Notes under the pieces: generated by a model
Databases searched by the model: none
Told to the model about the DNA's origin: nothing
What the model saw: the letters and a program-made list of their open reading frames with translations, nothing else
Part shown: piece by piece, positions 1-8,726 of the stretch
Layout of the letters: every line of letters begins with the position of its first letter
Position numbering within the stretch: position 1 is the first letter of the stretch
DNA from: Aurantibacter_A sp965215845
GTDB lineage: Bacteria; Bacteroidota; Bacteroidia; Flavobacteriales; Flavobacteriaceae
Direction: 5' to 3'
Assembly (NCBI GenBank): GCA_965215845.1
Contig: CBDCEL010000004.1
Location: 2,976,001 to 3,040,000, forward strand
DNA length: 64,000 nt
Made by a program: the position numbers and the translations under genes

Positions 1-285
1 ATAGTGGTCGTTGGTTTCCCCAAATTCTTCACGCCGAATGGCGATGGGGCCAATGACAACTGGAATATTGAGGGAATAGCGAATTTACAAGAACCTGAGG
101 TTCTCATCTTCGACCGCTTTGGAAAGCTACTTGCCCAATTGAACGATCGTACTTCTTGGAACGGAATGTTCAATGGAAAACCGTTGCCCTCAACCGATTA
201 TTGGTTCAAATTGACCTATCTCGATGGAGCAGGTGAGCGTATTGTGGCCAAGTACATAAATAATCATTTCTCGTTAATACGATAG
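1..285 (+). CDS. T9SS type B sorting domain protein, C-terminal fragment (5' end outside window)
   Basis: The reading frame is open from the first base and ends at a TAG, so only the last 94 codons or so of a longer gene are present. The GTG at position 4 is not a credible start. The fragment is a gliding-motility-associated C-terminal domain: it shows FPKFFTPNGDGANDNW, then IFDRFGKLL, WNGMFNGKPLPSTDYWF and a terminal VAKYINNHFSLIR. In Bacteroidota this domain directs export by the type IX secretion system (type B signal) and surface display. The next gene carries a closely similar domain, so the two are probably neighbouring paralogues. What the missing N-terminal part does cannot be said. 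Confidence 0.9.
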   Translation: MVVVGFPKFFTPNGDGANDNWNIEGIANLQEPEVLIFDRFGKLLAQLNDRTSWNGMFNGKPLPSTDYWFKLTYLDGAGERIVAKYINNHFSLIR

Positions 286-395
286 GATATAGTGCCTGAT
301 CGATTAACGGGGGATTTTTTTGGATGTATACATACTAAAATGGCCTCGCTTGAGTTATTACTATTGACCCCGGACACATCAATAGCCCCACAACT

Positions 396-1850
396 ATGCG
401 AATACTTAACTGTGTCATTGGTGCCTTTTTGCTATTTTCAATAGGATTAAACGCCCAAAGCTCTCCCAACTCCCCAGATTGTAGAAGTGCCATACCCGTC
501 TGTGCCGATGCCCCCATAATGGGGATGGCCGATGGCAGTGGCGATATTGATGATTTCGACCCTGAAGTAATTACCCAAACCGGTTGTTTGGAAAAGGGGA
601 GTGTCAGTAATGCCAATATCGAAAATAACACTTCGTGGTACGTCTTTCGGGCCGGCACAGGGGGTCAAGTTGGCTTTGATATCGAAGCACTACCGGTGGG
701 TGGTGGTACCGGAACCCCCACGGCCGAATGGGATTTTGCAGTATATGGCCCCGATGTGGATTGTGGTGATATAAGCAATGGCACCGCCATACCGATAAGA
801 TGTAATTATGAGGTCAATGAAACCAGGTTTACCGGTATTGGTGTAAATCCTGAAAATGGGCAGGTTGGGGCTCCCAACGTTACCCAAAGTCAAAATACCT
901 ATGACGAATGGTTGGATGTTCAACCCGGAGAGATTTACTATATCCTCATAAACAACTTCAACACCAACTTTGATGGGGAACCCGAGCACTTTATGCTAAC
1001 CTTTACCGGAAACTCAGTGGATGCCGACCAGAATACTGCCCTTGACTGTACCCTTCGGGATGAGTTCTTGGGATTGGATATCGTCGCTTGCGAGGGTGAT
1101 CCCGATATAACATTGAGCGCCCTGAATTCTCCGGCCGGGGCCGATATTGCCAATGTGAATTGGACAGTCGACTATGACGACGACGGTACCATCGATGATA
1201 CGTTGACGGGCACTGGACCTTTTGGGGCCGAATTTGTGGTAACGAGCCCAAACACCGGAAGATACTTTGCCGAGATCACAACGGCTTCAGGCACTCCGCC
1301 TATCGTTGCGGACGTTGGTGGAATTTTGATAACCTTTCATGGGGAACCCATTTTGGATGAGGTCGTGATTCTTGATGACCTATTGGTAAGCGATATTCAC
1401 GATATGTATAATGTGGAGATCGTCGTCGATGGAAATAGCGATTACGAATATGCCATCAATGGAGGGGAGTTTCAAGATGACCCGGTGTTCAATGACATTC
1501 CTCCAGGTGTAAACACATTGATTATCAATGATAAAAATGGATGTGGCACCACCGAGCCCATTGACTTCTTGGTTGTTGGCTATCCTAAATTCTTCACACC
1601 CAATAGTGATGGTATCAACGACACCTGGAATGTAAAGGGCATAGAGATGCTGACAAATCCGTCGGTCTATATTTTTGATCGTTACGGAAAATTATTAAAA
1701 CAGTTGGCGGTGAACGCAGACTGGGACGGCACCTATAACGGCCAGCGCATGCCATCTTCTGATTATTGGTTTAGATTGGAATACGAAAGACCTGAAGACG
1801 CCCTTATAGTTGCCAAGACGGTTCAAGCGCATTTCACTTTAAAAAGATAA
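396..1850 (+). CDS. T9SS type B sorting domain-containing surface protein
   Basis: This 484-residue protein starts with a clear Sec signal peptide (MRILNCVIGAFLLFSIGLNAQ). Residues 25 to about 210 form a Cys-containing, Asp/Gly-rich domain of the kind found at the N terminus of large flavobacterial adhesins. An Ig-like or PKD-like region follows around 235-390. The last 90 residues are a gliding-motility-associated C-terminal sorting domain (YPKFFTPNSDGINDTW, IFDRYGKLLKQL, SSDYWFRLEY). Export through the outer membrane by T9SS and surface anchoring are therefore expected. The domain closely matches that of the truncated gene just upstream, 110 bp away on the same strand, so the pair may be a tandem duplication. 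Binding partner or substrate is unknown. Confidence 0.88.
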   Translation: MRILNCVIGAFLLFSIGLNAQSSPNSPDCRSAIPVCADAPIMGMADGSGDIDDFDPEVITQTGCLEKGSVSNANIENNTSWYVFRAGTGGQVGFDIEALPVGGGTGTPTAEWDFAVYGPDVDCGDISNGTAIPIRCNYEVNETRFTGIGVNPENGQVGAPNVTQSQNTYDEWLDVQPGEIYYILINNFNTNFDGEPEHFMLTFTGNSVDADQNTALDCTLRDEFLGLDIVACEGDPDITLSALNSPAGADIANVNWTVDYDDDGTIDDTLTGTGPFGAEFVVTSPNTGRYFAEITTASGTPPIVADVGGILITFHGEPILDEVVILDDLLVSDIHDMYNVEIVVDGNSDYEYAINGGEFQDDPVFNDIPPGVNTLIINDKNGCGTTEPIDFLVVGYPKFFTPNSDGINDTWNVKGIEMLTNPSVYIFDRYGKLLKQLAVNADWDGTYNGQRMPSSDYWFRLEYERPEDALIVAKTVQAHFTLKR

Positions 1851-1855
1851 AATGG

Positions 1856-1986
1856 GGTGCCCATAAAGTATGGTCAAATGTCATATTGAGCCCGTCGAAG
1901 TATTGTAACTTTTGATAGTCAAAAAATCGGTTTCGATAAGCTCAACCTGACAACAGGATCAAATTGACTTTATGGCACCTTTTTTT
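1856..1986. terminator. Nested inverted repeat between convergent genes, probable bidirectional terminator
   Basis: Outer arms GGTGCCCATAAAGT (1856-1869) and ACTTTATGGCACC (1967-1979) are complementary apart from one extra base. A second imperfect inverted pair lies inside: 1879-1899, containing ATTGAGCCCGTCGAA, and 1932-1952, containing TTCGATAAGCTCAACCTGACA. A run of seven T follows the outer right arm on the plus strand. The position between two convergent genes and the T run fit a terminator. The inner pair resembles the short palindromic repeats scattered between flavobacterial genes. Confidence 0.55.
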
Positions 1987-1995
1987 GTTCGAACT

Positions 1996-3501
1996 TTAAA
2001 AGTTCATCGTATACCCGAGTGTAACGTTCGTGTTGATTCTATCGATTAAGGCAGGGGTCGTGACACCGACATCAAAAAGGCTCTCGCTTACTTCTTGCTC
2101 GGTACGGTTTACAGAAAGGTCCAATCTACTGTTTCCGAAATTGAATCCCAACCCACCGGAATAGCCGGTCAAATCGCCAATGGTGGTTCCATTCTCAAAC
2201 GGACTTTGCTCGAAACGGTATCCGCCACGAAGACTGAGTCGCTCAATGCGATATTCCCCCCCTAGGCGGAAAGAGGACACCGCTGCCAACGTATTTTCGA
2301 TTTCAGTATTGACCGTCGCAAAACTTGGATCTGACTCGGGTCTCAGTTGGGCAGTGCCCATATCTTGATACCCGTAATCAAAGCTCAACAGACCATTTTT
2401 GCCAAAGACAAAGGCCAAACTTCCTGTAAGTTTCCCTGGGGTTTTAATCCGATATGCTTCGAACAGGTTCACCACATCAAAGTTTATAAAATTTATGTCC
2501 TCGTCGGCTAGGTCCGAATTTACTCGCTGAGCGAGGTCATCGGTAAGGCGATACCAGGTTGGTGATTGATAGCTTCCCCCCAATCTTATGAAGTTGTTCA
2601 ATTTGGCAATAGCACCTATACTGAAAGAAAACCCGTTGCCCTCGGTGTGAAGGTAGTTGTCAAACGTGGTGAATTGATTGGGAGAGCTAGCGTCAAAACC
2701 ATTTTCCGTAAGTTCATCATAACGGTCATACAATAACGTATGGAAATTGAGGGAGGCCCCTAGGTAAAGATTGTCGCCGTACTGGGTAGCACCATTGACC
2801 ACAAATTTACTATTGTAACCCGATGTTCTCCTGAAAAATTCCTGGTTCACCGTGGAATAATCGGCGTTGCTGATGTAATCAATGTTATTGTCATCATCGA
2901 AATCGACAGGATCCAGTATACCTCCATAGTATCCCAAAAAAGCTTGCTGATCTGAAAAGCCCTGTTGGGCTCCAATATCAAGATATGCATCTTCAAGAAA
3001 TTCACCATCTTGAAGTAAAATCGAGCCAAAGGGAGTACCTTGGGCAAATTCCAAAAAATAGTTGTCGATGCCTTGGGTGCTATTTCCGGCAACGAATATT
3101 TCGTCGTCGAAGTTTCGCGCCAAGTCATAGTTTACGGCAAGTGTCAATTTTTTCCAAGGAGACCCATCCTTGTTATTGAAAACCAAAACACCACCGATTT
3201 GGTTGAATTCCAATGAGTTTAATTCTGAATTGGTCAATCCATCAAAATAGGCACCATCGTTATTTCGATTGTAATTGGTTCCCGAGAAGCCCAACAGGCT
3301 ATTCTTGAAAACTGCAGCTCCGGCAGGATTCACGTTCAATGCCGATAAATCGCCGCCCAATGCTCCGAAAGCGCCTCCCATGCTTTGAAATCTGGCAGAA
3401 CCTTGCAGGTTTTCGCTGCTATACCTTAATACATCGCTCAAGTTCTGGCCACTGGCAACCACACATAGTAATAGCATTATGAAAGTTGAATACCTTTTCA
3501 T
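1996..3501 (-). CDS. Outer-membrane transport protein of the OmpP1/FadL type
   Basis: The 501-residue product has a signal peptide (MKRYSTFIMLLLCVVASGQ) followed by SSENLQGSARFQSMGGAFGALGGDLSALNVNPAGAAVF, the N-terminal signature of the FadL/OmpP1/TodX-like family in Bacteroidota. The rest consists of alternating beta-strand segments with Gly/aromatic turns and ends VTLGYTMNF, a C-terminal Phe typical of beta-barrels. The family takes up hydrophobic compounds across the outer membrane, but the flavobacterial branch (often annotated as hemin receptor) has no firmly proven substrate. The gene lies just downstream of the Gly/Trp-rich lipoprotein gene on the same strand (51 bp), suggesting co-transcription. 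Confidence 0.8.
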   Translation of the reverse strand: MKRYSTFIMLLLCVVASGQNLSDVLRYSSENLQGSARFQSMGGAFGALGGDLSALNVNPAGAAVFKNSLLGFSGTNYNRNNDGAYFDGLTNSELNSLEFNQIGGVLVFNNKDGSPWKKLTLAVNYDLARNFDDEIFVAGNSTQGIDNYFLEFAQGTPFGSILLQDGEFLEDAYLDIGAQQGFSDQQAFLGYYGGILDPVDFDDDNNIDYISNADYSTVNQEFFRRTSGYNSKFVVNGATQYGDNLYLGASLNFHTLLYDRYDELTENGFDASSPNQFTTFDNYLHTEGNGFSFSIGAIAKLNNFIRLGGSYQSPTWYRLTDDLAQRVNSDLADEDINFINFDVVNLFEAYRIKTPGKLTGSLAFVFGKNGLLSFDYGYQDMGTAQLRPESDPSFATVNTEIENTLAAVSSFRLGGEYRIERLSLRGGYRFEQSPFENGTTIGDLTGYSGGLGFNFGNSRLDLSVNRTEQEVSESLFDVGVTTPALIDRINTNVTLGYTMNF

Positions 3502-3552
3502 TTGGTCAAATTTAAGATGTTACTAGACGATTTTGGGTGCTTATTAAATGGA

Positions 3553-4920
3553 TTATTGTCTCCTACCACCGCTGCGAGCGCCTGAAGACCGGCTACCGCC
3601 CGAAGACCTACTAACCCCAGAAGATCGGCTACCACCTCCCGAACTTCGGTAACCGCCGGAACTTCTTGAGCTGCTGCCTGAACTTCTGTATCCGCTACTT
3701 CGAGATGAAGAACCCCTGCTTCCCGAGGATCGGTATCCGCTGCTTCTTGGTGTCGAACTTCTGTACGACTGATTCGTTCTGGAGCTAGAACCGCGATATG
3801 CGCCGCTACTTCTTGTTCTTGCACCTGTACTTCTGCCGCCTATCCTTGAAGAAGTGCCACTTCTTCTGTACGTATTGCTTCGTGTGCCACTACCGTAACT
3901 TCGACCACTTCTTGGGTTACTGCCGTAAGAACGGCTACTTCTTGAACTGCCATTATATCTAGGTACGGCCCTAGTACTTCTACTAGACCTGTAGGCGCGA
4001 TTGCGATCGACACCAACGGTTCTTCGCGAAGTATACCCGCTTCGCGAGCTACGATTGCTCCTTGAAGCTACACTTCTCGCGGCCCTTGACCTGCTGGCAC
4101 TACTTCTGTATCGCGATGAATTTCCCCGTGAGGTATTCAGGTTCGAACGACCTCTTAAGGCAGTCGAGTTGCCTGCTATTGAATTCGTGTTTCTGTAAAT
4201 ACCTCGCCTACTTCGATTGACTGCATAGCTTCTACCATAGCCGAAATTATTGAAGCCGTTGTAGTAGCCGTATGGTGGGCACCAAGTTCCGGCCCATCCA
4301 TAGCCTCCCCAACCCCAGTTGTTCCAGCCCCAGCCGTAGCCTCCCCAGCCCCAGCGGTTCCATCCCCAAGGCGAGTAACCTCCCCAGCCCCAGCGATATC
4401 TCCAGGGACTGTACCAGCCTCCCCAGCCGTAGCCTCCCCAGCCCCAGCTGTTCCATAACCAAGGTGAGCCCCATCCGGCGCCCCAGCCCCAACTGTTGTC
4501 GTAGACGTTTATATTGACACTTGTCGAATTATCGCCCCAGCCTCCATATCCGACATAGTCATTGTTGTTGTTATAATAATCGGTCAGCTGACCTTCTGAG
4601 ATACTATCGTTTTCCACCCCACTGGAATATGAATCGATATCAGTGAATATTTCCCCCTCAAGCACATCTTCATATTGGCTCGACTGTAGCGCGAAATAAT
4701 CGGCGTAGACATCTTTTTCTGCCGATTCTTCTTTCTGTACAGGTGCTTTTGCCTGAGGTCTACGTTCGACCACCGGTCTATCATTATCGTCAGCATAGAT
4801 GCCGTCATTGTCGTAATATGACGCCTGCTGGTAAGAACCACAGGAAGCAATCAAGATGCCCATGACGCCCAAAAGGGCGGCAGAACGAATTTTTTGGAGG
4901 GGTAGAGAAATTGTCATCAT
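3553..4920 (-). CDS. Low-complexity Gly/Trp- and Arg/Ser-rich lipoprotein
   Basis: This 455-residue protein begins with a lipoprotein signal (lipobox LIASC, Cys about residue 27). An acidic region to about residue 125 follows. Residues roughly 130-225 are a block almost entirely of Gly, Trp, Tyr, Asn and Pro built on the repeated unit WGWGGYGW. The last 220 residues are Ser/Arg/Gly-rich with many SSRSSGYRSSG-type repeats. Similar proteins next to proS in flavobacteria have been labelled vitellogenin-like, a composition artefact. The protein is probably anchored in the periplasm or at the surface. A sticky, structural or nucleic-acid/polysaccharide-binding role is conceivable but not shown. 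It is divergent from proS with about 90 bp between starts. Confidence 0.75.
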   Translation of the reverse strand: MMTISLPLQKIRSAALLGVMGILIASCGSYQQASYYDNDGIYADDNDRPVVERRPQAKAPVQKEESAEKDVYADYFALQSSQYEDVLEGEIFTDIDSYSSGVENDSISEGQLTDYYNNNNDYVGYGGWGDNSTSVNINVYDNSWGWGAGWGSPWLWNSWGWGGYGWGGWYSPWRYRWGWGGYSPWGWNRWGWGGYGWGWNNWGWGGYGWAGTWCPPYGYYNGFNNFGYGRSYAVNRSRRGIYRNTNSIAGNSTALRGRSNLNTSRGNSSRYRSSASRSRAARSVASRSNRSSRSGYTSRRTVGVDRNRAYRSSRSTRAVPRYNGSSRSSRSYGSNPRSGRSYGSGTRSNTYRRSGTSSRIGGRSTGARTRSSGAYRGSSSRTNQSYRSSTPRSSGYRSSGSRGSSSRSSGYRSSGSSSRSSGGYRSSGGGSRSSGVSRSSGGSRSSGARSGGRRQ

Positions 4921-5013
4921 GACTATAAATTATTGTTGAACATACTAAAAATAACTAGTTTTACCCAACTATTTTCTTTTCACTATCACAAGTTTTGTGC
5001 CAAACTACAGTTA

Positions 5014-6489
5014 ATGGGTAAAAATTTAACGAGAAGGGATGAGGACTATTCCAAATGGTATAATGAACTCGTCGTAAAGGCCGATTTGGCCGAAAATTCG
5101 GGAGTTCGCGGTTGCATGGTAATCAAACCTTATGGCTTCGCAATTTGGGAAAAAATGCAGGCCGGACTCGACAAAATGTTCAAGGAAACGGGCCATGAAA
5201 ATGCCTACTTTCCGCTGTTTATTCCCAAATCTTATTTGAGCAAAGAAGCCAGCCATGTAGAAGGGTTTGCCAAGGAGTGTGCCGTGGTGACCCACTATCG
5301 ATTGAAGAATGACGAAGATGGCAAAGGTATTGTGGTCGATCCAGAAGCAAAGCTTGAAGAAGAGTTAATCGTTAGACCCACATCGGAGACCATCATTTGG
5401 GATACCTATCGACGATGGATACAGTCGTATAGAGACCTGCCGTTATTGCTCAATCAATGGGCCAATGTGGTACGTTGGGAAATGCGTACCCGACTGTTCT
5501 TGAGAACGGCGGAATTTTTATGGCAAGAAGGCCATACCGCCCATGCGACCGAGCAAGAGGCCATTGATGAGGCCGAATTGATTTTGAAGGTTTATGCCGA
5601 TTTTGCCGAAGACCATATGGCCATGCCCGTAATCAAAGGGCTGAAAACCGAAAGTGAACGTTTTGCCGGAGCGGTGGAGACCTATTGTATCGAAGCCTTG
5701 ATGCAAGACGGAAAAGCTTTGCAGGCGGGCACCTCACATTTTTTGGGGCAGAATTTTGCCAAGGCATTTGACGTTAAATTTGCCAATAAGGAAGGTAAAC
5801 AAGAACATGTTTGGGCAACCTCATGGGGTGTCTCGACACGATTGATGGGCGCCTTGATCATGACCCATAGCGATGACAACGGATTGGTATTGCCTCCAAA
5901 ACTCGCTCCTATTCAAGTAGTCATAGTACCCATATACAAAGGTATGGAGCAGTTGAAAGCTATTTCGGAAAAGGTGCATCCCGTTGTGGATGGGTTGCGT
6001 AAAAAAGGCATTTCAGTGAAATATGACGATAGAGACACCCATAAACCGGGCTTTAAATTCAATGAATATGAACTGAAAGGGGTTCCTGTGCGTTTGGCAA
6101 TAGGGCAAAGAGACCTCAACAATGGCACCTTCGAGGTGGCCCGTCGCGATACTTTGGTGAAAGAAACGGTACCCATGGGCGAGGTCATAGGCAAAATAGA
6201 GCATCTTTTGGAAGATATTCAGCGCACTATTTACCAAAAGGCATTCGACCATCGTGAGAAAAACATTACCGAGGTCGATACCTATGATGATTTTAAAAAA
6301 GTACTGGAAGATAAAGGTGGGTTTATTTCTGCCCATTGGGACGGTACCAAGGAGACCGAAGACCGAATAAAGGAGGAGACAAAAGCCACCATTCGATGCA
6401 TTCCCCTTAATGCGCAACCTGAAGATGGGAAATGTATGGTGACGGGCGAACCGTCAAATAAAAGGGTACTGTTTGCCAAGGCCTATTAA
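5014..6489 (+). CDS. proS: Prolyl-tRNA synthetase
   Basis: The enzyme charges tRNA-Pro with proline in the cytoplasm. The class II catalytic motifs are visible: RPTSETIIW at residues 121-129 and GTSHFLGQNF at 239-248, followed by the anticodon-binding part (PIQVVIVPIYKG, DDRDTHKPGFKFNEYELKGVPVRLAIG) and a C-terminal domain ending in FAKAY. The 491-residue length, the absence of the long INS editing insertion and the terminal extension match the archaeal/eukaryotic-like ProS type found in Bacteroidota. The start is taken at the ATG giving MGKNLTRRDEDYSKWYNELV. A 27-codon upstream extension from 4933 has no family character. Confidence 0.95.
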   Translation: MGKNLTRRDEDYSKWYNELVVKADLAENSGVRGCMVIKPYGFAIWEKMQAGLDKMFKETGHENAYFPLFIPKSYLSKEASHVEGFAKECAVVTHYRLKNDEDGKGIVVDPEAKLEEELIVRPTSETIIWDTYRRWIQSYRDLPLLLNQWANVVRWEMRTRLFLRTAEFLWQEGHTAHATEQEAIDEAELILKVYADFAEDHMAMPVIKGLKTESERFAGAVETYCIEALMQDGKALQAGTSHFLGQNFAKAFDVKFANKEGKQEHVWATSWGVSTRLMGALIMTHSDDNGLVLPPKLAPIQVVIVPIYKGMEQLKAISEKVHPVVDGLRKKGISVKYDDRDTHKPGFKFNEYELKGVPVRLAIGQRDLNNGTFEVARRDTLVKETVPMGEVIGKIEHLLEDIQRTIYQKAFDHREKNITEVDTYDDFKKVLEDKGGFISAHWDGTKETEDRIKEETKATIRCIPLNAQPEDGKCMVTGEPSNKRVLFAKAY

Positions 6490-6505
6490 TTTTTTTTCAA
6501 TGCTG

Positions 6506-6535
6506 TTGCGATAGTTAAAAATAATTGTATTTTTG
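6506..6535 (+). promoter_or_regulatory. Promoter of tRNA-Glu
   Basis: A TTG at 6506-6508 and TATTTTTG at 6528-6535 are separated by 19 bases. This matches the Bacteroidota sigma-A promoter pattern (-33 TTG, -7 TAnnTTTG). It lies about 60 bases upstream of the tRNA-Glu gene, after the end of proS. Confidence 0.55.
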
Positions 6536-6598
6536 CACCCGCCTGAATGACATAATTTAAATGTGATGTCGGGCAGGTCCGCAATTATGCAAAAATTT

Positions 6599-6670
6599 GG
6601 CCCGTTCGTCTAGGGGTTAGGACGCCAGGTTTTCATCCTGGTAACAGGGGTTCGATTCCCCTACGGGCTA
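6599..6670 (+). tRNA. tRNA-Glu (anticodon UUC)
   Basis: The 72-base sequence folds as a cloverleaf. The acceptor arm is GGCCCGT with ACGGGCT (first pair G-T), and the D loop contains TAGGGGTTAGGAC. The anticodon stem CCAGG/CCTGG encloses TTTTCAT with anticodon TTC. The T arm is CAGGGGTTCGATTCCCCTA. The discriminator is A and CCA is not encoded. The variable region is short, as expected for a class I tRNA. It lies between proS and rpsT. Confidence 0.95.
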
Positions 6671-6742
6671 CGAAAGACTCTTTGGAGTATAACATTGGCA
6701 AAGATTCCCTCCTTCGAGGAAATGATGCTTTAAAATTTTGGA

Positions 6743-6994
6743 ATGGCAAATCATAAATCGGCTTTAAAGCGAATTCGCAGAAACGAAGCGGTACGTCTTA
6801 GAAATAGGTATCAGCATAAAACGACCCGTAATGCGATCAAGAAACTGCGCAACACGGAGAAGAAGAAAGATGCGGAAAAAATGCTGCCCGAAGTGGTCAG
6901 TATGATCGATAGGTTGGCCAAGCGAAATATTATTCACGCCAACAAGGCGGCCAATCTAAAGGGTAAATTGGCGAAGCACGTGGCTGCGCTATAA
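6743..6994 (+). CDS. rpsT: 30S ribosomal protein S20
   Basis: This 83-residue, strongly basic protein begins MANHKSALKRIRRNEAVRLRN and continues with the helical hairpin typical of S20 (AIKKLRNTEKKKDAEKML, MIDRLAKRNIIHANKAANLKGKLAKHVAAL). It binds 16S rRNA in the small subunit. Length and sequence fit the family completely. It follows tRNA-Glu and is followed by a strong terminator. Confidence 0.96.
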   Translation: MANHKSALKRIRRNEAVRLRNRYQHKTTRNAIKKLRNTEKKKDAEKMLPEVVSMIDRLAKRNIIHANKAANLKGKLAKHVAAL

Positions 6995-7017
6995 TTTATA
7001 GATTTACAATATTAAAG

Positions 7018-7046
7018 AGCCCCGATGGAAAAGTCGGGGCTTTTTT
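7018..7046 (+). terminator. Rho-independent terminator after rpsT
   Basis: AGCCCCGA (7018-7025) pairs perfectly with TCGGGGCT (7034-7041) over an 8-base loop and is followed directly by a run of six T. It lies 24 bases after the rpsT stop codon. Confidence 0.85.
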
Positions 7047-7050
7047 GTGT

Positions 7051-7725
7051 CTAGACAACAAATTTTCGTTTGGTAACAATAAAGCCGATAATGAAGCATA
7101 GGTACATTGCACTTATGAGTATCTGCAGCAAACTATAAATTTTATAGTTTTCATAATAAGCCTCATTCCACACGCCTATTGATAATAAAATTGGGTAGAA
7201 GGTGTAAAAAACTACCAGACCGACGCTAATCCAAAACAACAGGTCGGAACGATATGAATGCCCGTTGATCTTTATCACCTGAAACAAATAAACAATTGAG
7301 CAGGCCACTATTAATATTGAACCGACAATTACGGTCAATATTTGGGGAGTTAACATTATATCCTGCAAAAAGGTATTGACCACACTTACTGTTATGAACA
7401 CCAAAGAACCGTACTTAATGATTTTTTTAATGCTATTTTTTGAGATTGAGTTCCAAAAAACGTAAAGGAAATATAGGAAGAATACGATGTCAAAAATGTT
7501 GAATATCATTTGATTGTAATAAGAGTACCCTTCGGCATAAATCAGTTGAAAGTTTTCATTGTCACGTATAAGAAGCCCTAAAATTTCAGATAAGAGGGTA
7601 TAACCGATAATGATAGGGAAGTACTTTAAAACCGAATCAAAGTAGTATCTATATTTGACCAATGAATAAACCATTGCCAGAACATAGAACAGAAAGAAAT
7701 GGTTATACTTTAGAAATTCTAACAC
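7051..7725 (-). CDS. Seven-helix integral membrane protein of unknown function
   Basis: The 224-residue product is almost wholly hydrophobic, with about seven predicted membrane segments, for example FYVLAMVYSLVKY, IFDIVFFLYFLYVFW, IVGSILIVACSIVYLFQVI and LISAMYLCFIIGFIVT. It has no enzymatic motif I recognise and no attached signalling domain. It lies 36 bases downstream of a lipoprotein gene on the same strand, and the two may form an operon. Small seven-helix proteins of this kind occur in many Bacteroidota, sometimes as sensor modules, but no role is assigned here. Confidence 0.7.
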   Translation of the reverse strand: MLEFLKYNHFFLFYVLAMVYSLVKYRYYFDSVLKYFPIIIGYTLLSEILGLLIRDNENFQLIYAEGYSYYNQMIFNIFDIVFFLYFLYVFWNSISKNSIKKIIKYGSLVFITVSVVNTFLQDIMLTPQILTVIVGSILIVACSIVYLFQVIKINGHSYRSDLLFWISVGLVVFYTFYPILLSIGVWNEAYYENYKIYSLLQILISAMYLCFIIGFIVTKRKFVV

Positions 7726-7761
7726 TTAGTCCTCAATTTTATGGGTAAGCACTTTAGAATA

Positions 7762-8532
7762 CTATTGTTCATTATGCGGGGGTGGTGCCCCGGTTCCTCT
7801 GTTCATACTAACGCTTCTTCCCGCCATATAGGGTGTTGCCAGGTTATTCGTTGTGGTCGAGCCAAAAGGTAAAAATGAAGCATATGATCTTTCCTCCTCG
7901 CCATTGAGCTGCCCCATTCCTTTTTCTTGAGGGGCATCGATTGGCACAAAACTATCGGAGAGCAATTGTGGTTTCAGATTTTTTATATCCCGATCATCGA
8001 TAGCGAAAATGTATTCACGATTGTTTTCATGTAAGGTCGGCGTAATGATAATCGAGTTTTGTCTTGGATGAACGGCCGATTTGTCATTAGGGGGATAATT
8101 AGAAAAGTAAAACCGCAAGGTCGAAATTTCGATATTGGCCGCTTCGGCCTCCTGCTCGATATATTTTAGGTAATCTTTAATGGTCTTATAATCCCAATAT
8201 ACATATCTAGCGACATCAAAGCGCGCTCCATTGGGGTCGTTTGGGTCTTGTTGGGCCTGTTGCCCATTTTGTTCTAAGGGTCTTTGACCTTTTTCATCAT
8301 AGCCATCGATAGAGTCCTCATATTTTTGGATGAGGCCTACCCGTCGTTTTTCATAGGTTAAATACTGTTCTCGAGCCACATCGACCTCGATGATTTGAGT
8401 AGGTCTTTCGACCGTTTCCTGTTTGGGCTTGTCGTCAGGATTCTGACTTTTTTGATCCTTGCAATTGATCGATAAAAAACTAATGCACAGCATTAAAACG
8501 AAAGTAGAAAGCGATTTTTTGGTGTTCCCCAT
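7762..8532 (-). CDS. Hypothetical lipoprotein
   Basis: The 256-residue protein begins MGNTKKSLSTFVLMLCISFLSINCKDQ, a lipoprotein signal with the acceptor Cys near residue 24. The mature part is hydrophilic and rich in Gln, Asp and Pro (QQAQQDPNDPNGARFDV), with a central segment IEISTLRFYFSNYPP and SIIITPTLHENNREYIF that looks like a small folded alpha/beta domain. The end, GTGAPPPHNEQ, appears disordered. I do not recognise the family. It is probably co-transcribed with the downstream membrane protein gene. Confidence 0.65.
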   Translation of the reverse strand: MGNTKKSLSTFVLMLCISFLSINCKDQKSQNPDDKPKQETVERPTQIIEVDVAREQYLTYEKRRVGLIQKYEDSIDGYDEKGQRPLEQNGQQAQQDPNDPNGARFDVARYVYWDYKTIKDYLKYIEQEAEAANIEISTLRFYFSNYPPNDKSAVHPRQNSIIITPTLHENNREYIFAIDDRDIKNLKPQLLSDSFVPIDAPQEKGMGQLNGEEERSYASFLPFGSTTTNNLATPYMAGRSVSMNRGTGAPPPHNEQ

Positions 8533-8660
8533 GGCCTAAATTTTAGGGTTAATATAGTAGATTTAATGCGGGGGAACACATTTGCTATTTATAAAAATAG
8601 CACTTATTCTTTGTTTGAGGGAATAATCTAGACCCTATTCGTTTAAATGGGGCGGCACAA

Positions 8661-8694
8661 AAAAATCCAACAATTCAAGAATTGTTGGATTTTT
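8661..8694. terminator. Bidirectional terminator after rho
   Basis: AAAAATCCAACAATTC (8661-8676) and GAATTGTTGGATTTTT (8679-8694) form a perfect 16-base inverted repeat around a two-base centre, with A/T runs on both sides. It lies 33 bases beyond the rho stop codon on the minus strand. Confidence 0.75.
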
Positions 8695-8726
8695 GCAACT
8701 TTTGTTTAATGGTGCCTTTACGGTTC

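Noticed and set aside
3498..3824. Open frame rich in Ala, Val and Glu overlapping the Gly/Trp lipoprotein gene
   Set aside because: It is a shifted frame of the Arg/Ser repeat region and runs through the intergenic gap. Composition is an artefact of the repeats.
4270..4520. CRISPR-like regular repeats
   Set aside because: The periodic CCCCAGCC-type DNA encodes the WGWGGYGW repeats in frame. Spacing is irregular and there are no spacers or cas genes.
4933..5013. N-terminal extension of proS
   Set aside because: The 27 extra residues are not conserved in character, and the internal ATG at 5014 gives the canonical start.
6541..6590. Imperfect inverted repeat (CCTG..GACAT / ATGTC..CAGG) between the tRNA promoter and tRNA-Glu
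   Set aside because: The stem is interrupted by mismatches in its middle and lies within the short tRNA leader, so no separate RNA element is claimed.
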